Source: Chloranthus sessilifolius (lineage: Eukaryota > Streptophyta > Magnoliopsida > Chloranthales > Chloranthaceae). Taken from it: a stretch of DNA of 64,000 nt. Of this stretch, positions 33,728-44,838 are shown piece by piece. The position numbers and the translations under genes are program-made. Position 1 is the stretch's first letter. Each line of letters starts with the position of its first letter. Under the pieces are notes generated by a model. It was not told the origin of the DNA, did no database searches, and worked only from the letters and a program-made list of their open reading frames with translations. Location of the stretch: positions 88,977,184-89,041,183 of the forward strand of contig CM037596.1 of assembly GCA_021018995.1 (NCBI GenBank). The letters are read 5' to 3'.

Positions 33728-35303
33728 TGTAGACACCCAAATTCGGCCCAAGGCTTGATCGAAACACATTTTGAGAGAGGTGCACTTCTAAGATTTTGAT
33801 GGCATGTATACCCTTAAGAACCTTCCTGAACCCTTAGGAACCCTCTCGAACCCTTAGGAATCAACCCTAACCTTCCTAAACCCATTAGAAGCCTTTCCCA
33901 AACCAGTGTCGAATCCTCCCGAGTAGTGGTTGGAAAGAGGAGTACCAAAATTTACATAGACCTCTTTAGGAGCTAAGTTAAAGATCACCTCAATCGGAGT
34001 TATATATCAAAAGTTATAATCATTTGAAAATCGGACAATTTTGGAAGAATTTCTACCTGGCACAACTAATAGTTGCGCCAAGCCATTTTCCCCCAGAATT
34101 TGCCTAGCGCAACTAATAGTTGCGTCAGGCCTTTTTTCCCCAGAAAGGGTCTGGCACAACTAATAGTTGCACCAGGTATAAATGGGCCCCCCCACTCCCC
34201 ACGGACTTGCAACTTCTAGGAAATCTCGCCCATTGTTTTACTGTACATATGCTTGGCGCAACTAATAGTTGCGCCAAGCATATGAACAGTTACTGTGATT
34301 TCTTACCTCGAATTTTAAAGCAAGAGTTTGACTTGTTGGCCACCTCAATCCTTGGGGTGTGTTTTGATAGCTTTGTTGTACCTTTTTAACACCTATTTGT
34401 AACCCATAAGTGATCTAAACCCTTAACCCATCATCCACCATTAAAGCCCATCTTCACACTTCTCCAAACCCTTGAAACCCTAGGAAACCTTAGATGCTAG
34501 ATTACCTAATTTCTAACCTTGATTAGCATCTAAACATCCTTATAACCCCTCCTTTTCCTATAAAAGGAGAGGCACCCCCCCCTTATAAAGGTTGAAAAAA
34601 TTAGAGTTGAGAGTTTGCTTAAGAGAGATAAAGCTTAAAGTGAGAAGTTCTTCCTCTCTTTTGTGCCCCCATTTCCACACAAATTTCAGAATTTAGGAAC
34701 CCCCTTCCAAGCCCCATCTTTGATCCAAAAGCCTTAGTTTAGGTGTGTGCTATCACCTAAACTCGTCTCTCTACCCCTTAGCTAGCAAGCTTTAAAGGTT
34801 AGAACTCTATTGCTTATCATACAAGTCATCAAGAGCTCATCAAAGTAAGCCACGCAAGGCTCTCCTACGGTGCTACAAGGGCCCGAGGGCTCCGGCTCTC
34901 CCATTTCTTCTCCTATCTCTTTATAGTACTTCTCATCCCTGCATTTATGCCGTTACGCCGCCGACTTTTCGGTAAGAGTGGAGGGGCACAAATAGGATTT
35001 TAGAGCCCTTTGGGCAAGAAGAGGCTTCTTTTGCTCCTAGCATTTTCCTTTCGTTTTGCCCTTAAGTAGAGACCGCTTCAAGCGGGTTGATCGGGTGCCT
35101 AACACCTTCCCGATCAATAACCGAAGCCCCTACCCAAGAGCCTTTGGTGTGGACCAGAATCAGAGTCATATTTTTAGTACTTCGGTGCTCATTAAAATGA
35201 ACTAGGTTTTCCGGGACACCAAAAGCTCCGGGTGGTGACTCTATATTTTTGTTAGCGAGCGCATCGTCACGACTGGATCGTCAAAAAATCCCACGATTGC
35301 ATA
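33728..35303 (+). repeat. 3' LTR of C
   Basis: 1,576 bp, paired with the 5' LTR. Ends CATA where the 5' copy ends CACA. Retains a segment (about 35050-35140) deleted in the 5' copy. Confidence 0.85.
34059..34566 (+). promoter_or_regulatory. C 3' LTR promoter: four palindromes and TATA box
   Basis: Palindromes near 34059, 34103, 34151 and 34251. The last is a perfect 19-bp inverted repeat, CATATGCTTGGCGCAACTA with its complement, around one A. TATAAAAG lies at 34559-34566. Confidence 0.65.
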
Positions 35304-35308
35304 GAAAT

Positions 35309-36554
35309 TCACCGACCAATTGTGCGCACCCCATAGGGCTCGCAATTGACCAAATACCTATAAATAAGACCCACCACCCATCCCAAAAAGAAATCACAAT
35401 GCAGTTAGCAATCGAATTTTTGAGTTCCTGCTTCCAAGCTTATGATTTCGAGATTTCTCTCTATGGCTCTGGCCTTAGGCATACTTTCCTTCTAGTTTCT
35501 AATTCTACTAGTCCTAGTTTTTAGTTCTAGACCATTAATTCTAGGCTTTAGGTTTTTAAGCTTTTTGTTTTAGATCTTAGATTTTAAATCTCCTTGATCC
35601 TTGATGTTTACCTTTTTTCCTGATTCTAGTTCTTAGGTTCTAGAACCAGTTCCTCCTCTTTTCTTCTAGATTTAGGTTCTAGCCCTCTGGTTCTTAAATT
35701 CAAGATCTTAGATCTTTGGTTTTAATCTAAATTTCTAGTTCTTAGTTTTTAGAATCAGTCCTTAATTTTAGTCTTGAAATTTCTATTTTTAATTCTAACT
35801 TGATTCTCAAAATCCTCGATTTTCGATCCGTAAATCTGTAATTTATAAATTCAAAATTCCTTTTTCAATCTATATTATTTTCACAGTAAACCCTAACTAA
35901 CCAATTTGCCCAAGGGAGCTTACGGAGGGTACTCGAGAACGGGGCCGATCCTCCTTAACATAACAAGCCCAAACCCCTTTTTTTTTTCTTTTTTCTAATT
36001 AATTCGATTTCTAATTAAAATTAAGAGGTTTTAATTAATTAGATTCCTAGTAAGATTAGGTGACTTAATTAATTAGATTTCTAATAGGATTAAGATATTT
36101 AAATCAATTAGACTCGTAGTAGAATTAGGAGACCTATTTTAATCAGACTCCTAGTAGGAATAGGAAACTAGATCAATTAAACTCTCAGCAGGACTAGTAA
36201 ACCAAGTCAATTAGAACCCTAATAGGATTAGGAAAACCAAACTAGTTACGCTATAGGCAACCCACAGCTGCTGACGTCAGCGGAATGGCCATTCAGTAAA
36301 GGAGTTCAACCTGCAAGCCCAAGCCCCCTCTCATCTTAAAGCGTGATCAGTGACGTGTTACAGCATCGATAAACATCTGCAGCTGGCGATCACATCAACC
36401 CAGGTATTCTTCATTTAAAATTCACCTTTTCCTTTTAGCATTTAATATTCCCTAATTTATTACTTCATCATGACCTTTGCCAGAGTCCACTTGGACTGAA
36501 TTGGGCCACTCTTTTCGGGGATCGAAAGGAACCTAGAAAAAGTGAGTACCAACA
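35309..36554 (+). repeat. B2 5' LTR, second part
   Basis: Resumes after C. Contains the end of the AATTGCGC cluster, TATA box TATAAATA (35359-35366), TTCTAG stretch (35500-35860), GGGAGCTTACGGAGGGTAC (near 35913), a short AATTAG array (36000-36240), and ends GAGTACCAACA. Confidence 0.8.
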
Positions 36555-36557
36555 AAC

Positions 36558-36575
36558 TGGTGATGACGATGGGGC
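36558..36575 (+). other. Primer-binding site of B2
   Basis: TGGTGATGACGATGGGGC lies three bases after the LTR end. The tRNA is not identified; the position and TGG start fit a retroelement primer site. Confidence 0.55.
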
Positions 36576-36775
36576 TCTTTTTCGCTATGGTTGCCTCGGC
36601 CTAATTAATTTAGTTTTCTATTTTCCTTGCTTTAGTTAATTTGGATTTTTATTTTCTTCGCTTTACTTTATCACTTTTTACACACTCACCGTTGCTCTAC
36701 GAAAAATACCCCTTTGCTCTACGAAACACAAATTAGAGCAACAGCAGGGAAGAAAGTGACGACGGACAGAACTCC

Positions 36776-38269
36776 ATGACTAGCCAAGTTATGGACCACA
36801 CTGCCAATGCACTCACAAAAGGAGGAAAAGAAGCTTACACATTGCTCCAGTTCCAAAGACAAGTTATTCCGAGGAACAGACAAGAAGAAAGGACGTTGAG
36901 TCCTCCGCATGCTTCGACTCCCCCGACACACAACACATATACCTCTCACACCTTCTACAATAACAATTATCGAGGACAAGCCTCTCTCGAGACACCTAGA
37001 AAAGACATCACCATACACATAAGCAACCTCCACCGATTTCTAGATGACTACATGGCTAAGGAGGAATGCTCAAGACAGTCCTTCAAATTCGACAAATTCT
37101 GTCAAGACATTGACCTCACTATACCAGTCGGGTTCAAACCACCCAAATTCAACAAATATAATGGTACGAGAAACCCAAAGTACCACTTGGTCCTATTCTG
37201 TAATGACTGTCGATCAATTCGCATCAATCATGGGCTCCTAATCCATTACTTTCGAAGATCGCTAGAAGAAGAAGCCCTTGACTGGTTCGCTGCCTTACCC
37301 CTAGTCGAAATCGAGACATCCGAAGACTTAGCCGACAGATTCCTAAACCAATACTAACACTTAACTCACGAAGAGGTCAGTCTCACTGACTTGATACACA
37401 CAAGATAAGAGGATGATGAAGACCTCACAACATTCACCAATCGCTGGAGAAGGCTTGCCGCCCGAACGGGGAATCAAATAAAAGAAAGCGATGCGATAGA
37501 AATCGTGACCAACAATACCCGAGAGCCTCTTCGGAGCATTCTCATCCTAAGCGATTGCTCCGACTTTACCAACCTCTGTCAATGGGTCTCACGCATAGAA
37601 CATCGACTAAAGAACGGAGATCTTAACCTCTCTACACTAACATCCAACGAACCCTCCTCGAATGACCCTAAGACAAACACCTTGAATGAGACTCTAATCC
37701 CCGAACAAATCAGCACAAACCAAGGACAAGACAAAACAAACCCTCAACCATACCACCCATATGACCAAGCTCAAGATCTTTATACAAACCTGTACCCCGA
37801 CTATAACCAACCTCTATACCTATACCAAAACTAACCACTATACACCAACAAATACACAAACCCGTACTATGACCAAAACGACACTGCACAAACTGACATC
37901 GCCTATTACAACCCATTGTTCGATCAAACTCAACCAGCATACAAGACCATACACTCACTCACTCATGCCCCATTCCACCCAGCTAGCCTGATTCGAAGGA
38001 TTGAACCTCCCTCAGAGCAAGTCCATACTAATCGCTCACAACCAACCAACCCTATCACACGTATCTATAAACGTGAAATTAAATTTCACCCTGAACTGGT
38101 CACCAAGATCACTAAGATCCAACCTATCACCGAAGACTCCCTTAAACTAACTCAAACCATATCAAAACTCATCACCATGCTCAATGCGCTTATCTCCGAA
38201 CCAACTCAACCTACCCTTGAATCTGATAACCTACCAGCAAACGAATCATTCCCTACACCTCCTGAATAG
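36776..38269 (+). pseudogene. gag: B2 gag (Tat-like), few stops
   Basis: One frame from 36776 to 38269 (about 498 codons) with TAAs at 37355 and 37406 and another near 37832. The N-terminus is basic and polar. The Retrotrans_gag domain shows VGFKPPKFNKYNGTRNPKYH, LLIHYFRRSLEEEALDWF and EDLADRFLNQY, then TFTNRWRRLAAR. The tail is Tyr/Pro/Thr-rich with no zinc knuckle seen. It is similar in type to the gag of C, so B2 may have been packaged or mobilised by a Tat element. Confidence 0.7.
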
Positions 38270-38601
38270 GCGCCCAAACCAATGACGCAAACTACCCCCG
38301 AACAGGCTCACGTGCTGATTCTTGAAGTAATTTTCGAACCAACCAATTGGTATTATATGATGCCATTCATACTTAAACCAATCACAAAACTAAACTCTGA
38401 ACCCAACCCGTAATCCAATGTACCCTCGAAATCACTAGCCCTCTCGCTTCCAAATTAACTCCAAAACTAACCCCCGAAATCGAACACATTGTCAAACACA
38501 TTGCCCCACCAATCTCAAACCCATGAGAGCATATCATGTGCTCAAATCCCACAAAAACTTTGTTAATTTTCATCTTCTTGTGAGCTAGCCTTCAATAATG
38601 G

Positions 38602-39575
38602 TTGCTGCTACAAGCAAAATCAATTCTTATACCTGCTTTAAAACCTGAGCTCAATAATAAACACATCACCCCACTAACCCCAGAATCAACTCTCGAATTG
38701 ACTTCTACGCCCACTCCGAAACCTAAATTCACTACCACCACACCAACTTCAAAACAAAATCTCGAACCCGAATCTGCTACCAAATACACCTTTGAACCGT
38801 CCATTTCACTCACCACAGAATCAACCATTAAACCGATCTCAGAACCAGCTCACAATCAATCTCTACATCCACCTCAAAACCTGAACTCACCATCGGACTT
38901 ATCACCTCACCAACCACGAAATTGAACCTCAAACTCAAACCTACTAGAAAAATTAAACCTATTATCAAAACTAAACTTATCATCAAACCTAAACCTTCTA
39001 TTGAAACTAAACCTTTTATAAAACCTAAGCTTATCATCAAACCTAAACCTACTATCAAAACTAAACCTATTATCGAATTTAAACCTATTATCAAATCTAA
39101 ACCTATCCTCGAACATGAACCCATCATTAAACCTAAACCCATGATCGAACTTGAACCTATCATCGAACACGAAACCCAACCGATCATTGAACTTAAACCA
39201 ATCGTTGAACCTAGACCCGAACCTATCATCGACCCTGTACCCATCCACAAGCTCGAACCTAACATCAAAGGCGAACCCGCCATCAAACTCGAACACATTG
39301 TCAAACATGAACTTGTCGTCAAAGTCGAGCCGGTTATCGAACACGAACCCGTCACTAAAACTAAACCTATTCCTGCAATGCCAACTCCACTCACCTTCGA
39401 GCCAACCATCGAACCTATCAAGGAGTTAATCATCGCTCCCACTTTCAAAATCAAACCAGACTTAAATCCTACGACCCCGATCAACTTCCAAATCGGTATA
39501 TCGTCGAACCCTCACATCCCACCACAACACAAAATTGACATCATAACTAAGACCGACTTTAACCACCGGATCTAG
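38602..39575 (+). pseudogene. B2 hexapeptide-repeat ORF
   Basis: A Thr/Pro/Ser-rich lead (38602-38925) runs, with a frame change, into about twenty tandem hexapeptides of form (K/E)P-I-I-(K/E)-x (KPIIKT, KLIIKP, EPIIKP, EPVIEH) at about 38931-39390, from an 18-bp unit near AAACCTATTATCAAAACT. The repeats shift from Lys-rich to Glu-rich along the array. It replaces the position of pol in autonomous relatives. No known domain. Confidence 0.55.
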
Positions 39576-42000
39576 ATTTCTGTAGACCTCACAAACAAAA
39601 CCTTCATAGAACACCAACCGGCAATGAAACCACTACGTTGAACAGTCGACACTAAGCCTCCTCTAAAAATTTCAAACAAAAGTTTAAAATAACCTCACGA
39701 TAAACCCAAAGTGCGAATCAGACAAAACAAGCATAATCAAATAAAACCAAACCACCCCACATGAAAGAAAGGTCCACCTTGGCCTATGCCCTCGTGTCTC
39801 CTCCTACTCTACCTCTGTCTTATCCTCTGACTACCTTTACAACACCACGTTCCCTCTCAACGCATTCCGCTCCACCTTCACCCAAAAATAACTTTCAAAC
39901 AACCCATAAATAATTCTAGAAAACTCTCAAACAACTCTACACTCCACCTCTACGAGATGCCTCACCCTATAGGAAAACTAAAGGTCCCTCCTGACATGGA
40001 GGCTCCAACCATAATAGACTCATCAAAAGAAGAAGTTAAAAGATGTCACACCTATTTCGACAAATCTCACATCATCCAAACCACGAAGGCAAACATGACC
40101 TCTCTCTCATCCCAGATTGACCAAATCGAGAGGGATCGAGGACCCTGAAACAAACTATCCAACTGTCAGTCTTTCCATCCGACCTCTTTAGTCAGACTCC
40201 GCTTAAGGAACTGATGTTGTACCATAACACAATAATAATAACAAAAATAATACAAAAATATTCAAAATAAAAAAATATATACATATGTCACCTGCCCAAT
40301 AATATCTCTGATTCATAACCCTTACCTGACCGAGAACTCGAAGTTGGGGAGCTAGTGCTAAGAAACAAGCCTACATAATCGCCTCACCTAGAGGAAATTA
40401 AAACTCCTAAGGAAAGTACTCAAATTATTTTGGTAGCATGCCCCAAGAAATAACTACAAGGGAAGGACTTCCTAACCCTTAGAATGATACCCATAACATA
40501 ATGACCATCATGTCTCGTAGCCTAAACAGGCATACTTATATACTTATCATTCTCGTAGTCATCACAAGGCATTCGCCAGTCATAGGTCATTATTTTCGAA
40601 ACCATTTTGGGAATCATTTGACTCATTGACCACCCTCCTATTCAGGCAAGTTGATCGAAAGGACTAGTGGATCATGAAACTCTCTTTTTGAAATATAGAA
40701 AACTCTAGATTCTCATACACCCTTCAAGCCATTGGAGTTGATGTTAGAGCACAAAAAATGAAAATGTAAGGTTCCATCAAACCTCACAATTCTTGCGTTA
40801 GCAGGTTGTTTAAAAATATATATATACAGAAAAGAAACACAAATGAGCGAGAGCAATACGATGAATGAACAGTCAATGAATTCAGGGAAGCATAAAAAAA
40901 TTGTGAGGGCATTCCTGGTAATCTTATTAGGAAAGTATAAGTAAGCCGCGAGGGCATCCCTGACATCTTCACACTACTAGATGTTGTCGTACGGTGGCGG
41001 GAGGAGGATAAAACTCCTGCTAACCATAGAATTTGAGGATTTGATGGTGCTGGACCATGACGAAGGGCTCAATTATGGCACCGCATTACCCACCGGAGAA
41101 GAAAGTAGTTGACTACTATTTTAAAAATCGGTTGAATAAGAAGCTACTCTCAGGTCAATAAACCTTACCTCCTCTTCACCTTTAATTTTTTTTTCGAACA
41201 ATGAGTCAAATGACTTTCAAAATAACTTTCAGAATAAAATCGAAAACTCTCGAATGATAAGTGATGCAATCACCCATTACCTACCGTTCACCCCAATCTG
41301 GTTAAAAGCTACCATACATGATGATTGTTCAGAACTTACGAAATCAAACCCGGCATGTGGCCGAAATAATAAAACTACCTCCCAACATGGGATCATCATA
41401 AATACACTCCAGGACATCTATGAGGCAAATAGGACAACAGAGATACACCCAAAAAATAAAAACCATACTCTAACACTACCCACTCTCCCTCCAACATAAC
41501 CTAAGAAACACACCACAGCCAAACATGAACAAACATAAACTAAATAAACACAATGAACAAAACACCTCTTAATTCATAACTTAAAATTTTTTAGGTGTCA
41601 CCGGAGGCATGCCTCTTGAATTACAACCCAAAATAAAAACCTAAAAAACCTAATTTACAACCCAAATTGAAAACAAAGCCCAAAGGCGCTCGAAGTTTCC
41701 AATCAGAGGCTTCAGAAGGCGGGATGGAGGGTTGGTTGGGGAACACCCCTTTCGGTCCATTTGGAGGACCTCCCTTCCACCATCTTCACCTTCTTACAAT
41801 AATGAAGGATGCTCCCTTCCCAATACCGCCCATTCTCAAAGTCACACTACCGTCGAAAGCCCCGTCAGGCAGAAGATCACGCGAAACCACAAACAACAAA
41901 AGAAATGACATCAAAATCTGATGGGCGGATTACAAGTTATCACTAAAACTTAGAGATTAGAGAAAAATAGGAACAAATGAAGAAAAATGAAAGGAATTTG
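39576..42000. other. B2 central non-coding region
   Basis: No pol domain in any frame. Short open stretches (39957-40148 and 41667-41921, plus strand) have no recognisable features. CCCTC(A/G)C-containing phrases near 40900-40960 form a short duplication (GAGGGCAT(C/T)CCTG). Confidence 0.45.
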
Positions 42001-42002
42001 GG

Positions 42003-42500
42003 TATATATAGACACTTGCTTAATTAAACGCCTGAAACAAAATGCGCAATTCAATCATGCGCATATACAGAAGTGCGTAAACACAATCATGCGCATCACA
42101 AGGGGCACGCAATTGAACTTCTACCCTCACACAATCCTGACAAAATAATCACGCGCAACTAAGCCTGCACACAATGTAATCGCACGCCTATGGTACTGTG
42201 CAAAATCCGAAGGGACACCGGCACAGTGATCGAGCGACACTCCGATTGTGCACACTGACCGTAGCGCATAATTGGATTAAGCCCTAAGCCTCATGCACAT
42301 AAATCAAAATGACAGCCAAACACCTATGCTCTGCCAGCCCTGCGACACTTCACTTGTGCGCTGTTCACAGAGCACATAATGATATTACACACAGATGCAC
42401 TGACGCGCAATCACCTCTCTAATCATATAATCACGCGCATATCGCCTACTGTGTAATTTAATCAAACGCCCAATACCCAATGCGCAATACTCAGCTACGA
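42003..42500 (-). promoter_or_regulatory. Possible antisense promoter: internal AATTGCGC cluster and TATA
   Basis: About fifteen variants of TGCGCAATT fill 42040-42500, the same motif as the B LTR. On the minus strand they precede TATATATA at 42003-42010, the order seen in the LTR (cluster, then TATA). Transcription would run leftwards into 42000-40000; no long minus ORF was seen there. Known precedent: some Tat elements carry antisense ORFs 3' of pol. Confidence 0.4.
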
Positions 42501-42539
42501 CCACATTCCACATAGACTACACACCCTCACACCCTTTTA

Positions 42540-43560
42540 TCCCATCTCGATCAAAATCCCTCTTTCTCCTCCATCCCATCGCGTAGCCTCACAGGCCGTT
42601 TAGAGAGAGAGAGAGCCATTGGCCACACCTATATCCCACCGCGATGCTAAAATTTCACCACACGACCTAACACGCCAACTCGACCAAAGAAAGGCTCGAC
42701 CCAATGTCCCATCACGAAGAGTTAAGAATGAGCCTCCCGAAAGTTCTATTATACCACCAAGACCAAAGTCAAATACAATCCCGACACTATTCAAATTGAC
42801 TACAATCCATTACATAGGCAAGATTTGCCAAAGAAAGAAACACCATCATTGCCCCATCACGAAATTGAGAAAACTAAAGAATCATCAACCGCGCACATGT
42901 CCCGTCGCGATGCAACTACAACTTGATCTCATCACAAACCTATCTCATCTCGACACTACTACCCAAGACACTCGAGCACATTAGCATGAATCAACCATAT
43001 CCTACTACAATAATAAAACCATGCCTCCCCAAAATCCCATTGCATAACTTTGCATAACCAATAGAGGGGAAGGCTCGATCATGTCCCATCGCGAAACCAG
43101 AGAGCCCACTTCCCAAATCCCTTGTCACGCAGCAATCATTAGACTCCACCGCAATCGAAACACATGCTTGCTGACAATGGAGGAGGATAGACCCTCCACC
43201 GTCCTATCGCGCGATAACCAGTGAGCCCCTACCATTAGAGAAATCTAAAAAATAGAGAAAGCTCTCTGACATCCCATCGCACCCATACCACGTTCCAGCA
43301 CGAACACCTCATCAGAGTCCCCTTCAAGTCCCATCACACCTACAATCGATGGGACTCATCGTAACACAAAACCATAAGGGGAGGACCATCAAGTCCCATC
43401 GCGAACCTCACCTCCCCAAGAAATCCTACCACATTGGTGACCATCAGGTCCTGCTATAGCAGAAGTGAAGAAAAGAGAGGAAACCCTCTTATGTCTCATT
43501 GCGAAATCACTACAACAACTAGCGAGTCCCATCGTATACAAAAGCCCCAGCAAGCAACAA
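42540..43560 (+). repeat. TCCCATCGCGA interspersed motif cluster (B2)
   Basis: At least fourteen variants (CCCATCGCGTAG, ATCCCACCGCGATG, GTCCCGTCGCGATG, GTCCCATCGCGAAAC, AAGTCCCATCGCGAACC and others). Homologous to the B1 and B4 clusters, yet the text between motifs differs strongly between copies. Confidence 0.6.
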
Positions 43561-44518
43561 TTCAGGTAAGTATCACCCCCTTTTATACATGATATTTCTT
43601 CTAAAATATAATTAGTTAATATTAAGTCAAATGTTTTCAAAACCCGTCTCTCTCTATTTGTGAATCACTGTAGTCCTCCCATAAGCGACAATCATCAGTA
43701 TTCACGAGATGGTTAGACGGAGCATCCGACATGCCAAGTGTCGTCTTGACAACCACGCAAATGGTCGGGTCCAAAAATCCCGTACCAGTGGATCTGCTCA
43801 ACGATATCCCGAATGCCACATTTTTTGAAGTTTTACCACCGAATTAATCTTAAGTTAAATTCTCAAATTTTCACAAACAAAAAAGATAATAAAGTAAAGG
43901 AACTCCTATCTGTCAAATTTTCACTTCTCACCACTCCAATCCGTCCTTTCCCCTAGAAAATCGAACATTAAATATATTCAACTCTGAGAAATCATAAAAG
44001 TCCACTGGAGAGGGATGCCTGATGCACCATTGGTGTGAACAATGATGCGCTCAGTCTGACATGACTTGCGAAAGCCTTCGCCATTACATGATATTTTATC
44101 TTATTATCGGTCTCTAGACCTTATCTCTTGATATTCGTATGACGCTCCCTGGTACCTCGATTGTGTTGTATATCCCTCTGTTTGATTGCCCCTTGCACCT
44201 ATAGATTAGGATATCGACTCTCCTACTTTTTAACTGCCCCTTGCAGCAAGTCGCGACATACGGCGGGATGCCCCTTGCACCCACGGATTAAGTTATGTCT
44301 CTTTTCCCCCATTGACTGCTACTAGCAGAACATCGCGATATGTGGTGGGATATCACTTGCATCCACTACATGGAATATGTCTTTTGATAGCTACCACTGG
44401 GCCCCCGAATGCTTCATTTTAGCTTGCGCTGATAGATAAGCAAGCCAAGCACCTCATGTCAGCATCCCCGGTTCATATTTATGATTTCCCACAAAAAATG
44501 AGAAAGTCCCTCAGATGA
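43561..44518 (+). other. B2 conserved pre-LTR region
   Basis: Begins with CAGGTAAGTATC (43563-43574), a good splice-donor match, then AT-rich sequence conserved with B1 and B4 (AAGTCAAATGTTTTCAAAAC). Carries the duplicated TTGCAGCAAGTCGCGAC block (44240-44290). No ORF. Confidence 0.5.
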
Positions 44519-44589
44519 GGGGTGTCTACTTCTTCGACGCATTCTTACTCCGCAAGAACGCGCCGAAGAGGGGCATCTTTAGACACCCC
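44519..44589 (+). other. Polypurine tract and hairpin at B2 3' LTR junction
   Basis: GGGGTGTCTA (44519-44528) pairs with TAGACACCCC at the LTR start. TTCTTCG pairs with CGAAGA, and ATTCTT with AAGAAC. The tract GAAGAGGGGCATC ends at 44577. Confidence 0.6.
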
Positions 44590-44838
44590 CATTTTGCCCT
44601 CTCAAAATATACAAACCTATTCGGTCAACCTTTGACCTTGCTCCTGATCTCTAGAAAAGGACTAGCCTTCTCTGAAGACTTTAAAATCTTAATACGAGGA
44701 CCATGCAGTGAAGCAATAGTACATGGTTGAGACCCAGGCTGAAACAATAGCTCTGTGGCTCTGACCTGGCTCAAACCTAAGAAAATCTCGAATTATGCGT
44801 CCTGTCTAGCACGCGTAACTCGATTGGACGCCCCATGG

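Larger units (their letters stand above)
19228..35303 (+). mobile_element. Tat-lineage Ty3/gypsy element C, complete, 16.1 kb
   Basis: LTRs at 19228-20747 and 33728-35303, primer site, gag, protease with G-patch-like segment, RT, RNase H, a second RNase H and integrase, then a 2.9-kb 3' UTR and polypurine tract. The second RNase H and the gag type place it in the Tat lineage (Ogre/Retand-like). Flanks AAAAT (19223-19227) and GAAAT (35304-35308) are a 5-bp target duplication with one difference. Many stops and frameshifts make it inactive. Confidence 0.9.

Noticed and set aside
38828-39484. Long minus-strand open frames (218 and 145 codons) opposite the B2 hexapeptide array
   Set aside because: They are produced by the 18-bp period, which keeps several frames open on both strands; the minus translations are Gly/Ile/Met/Ser and Phe/Asp/Arg repeats with no domain.
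41667-41921. 84-codon frame as a captured host gene
   Set aside because: No recognisable motif and no matching exon structure; left as part of the non-coding description.
42540-43560. CRISPR-like array from regularly recurring TCCCATCGCGA
   Set aside because: Repeats are short, degenerate and irregularly spaced, in a plant retroelement.
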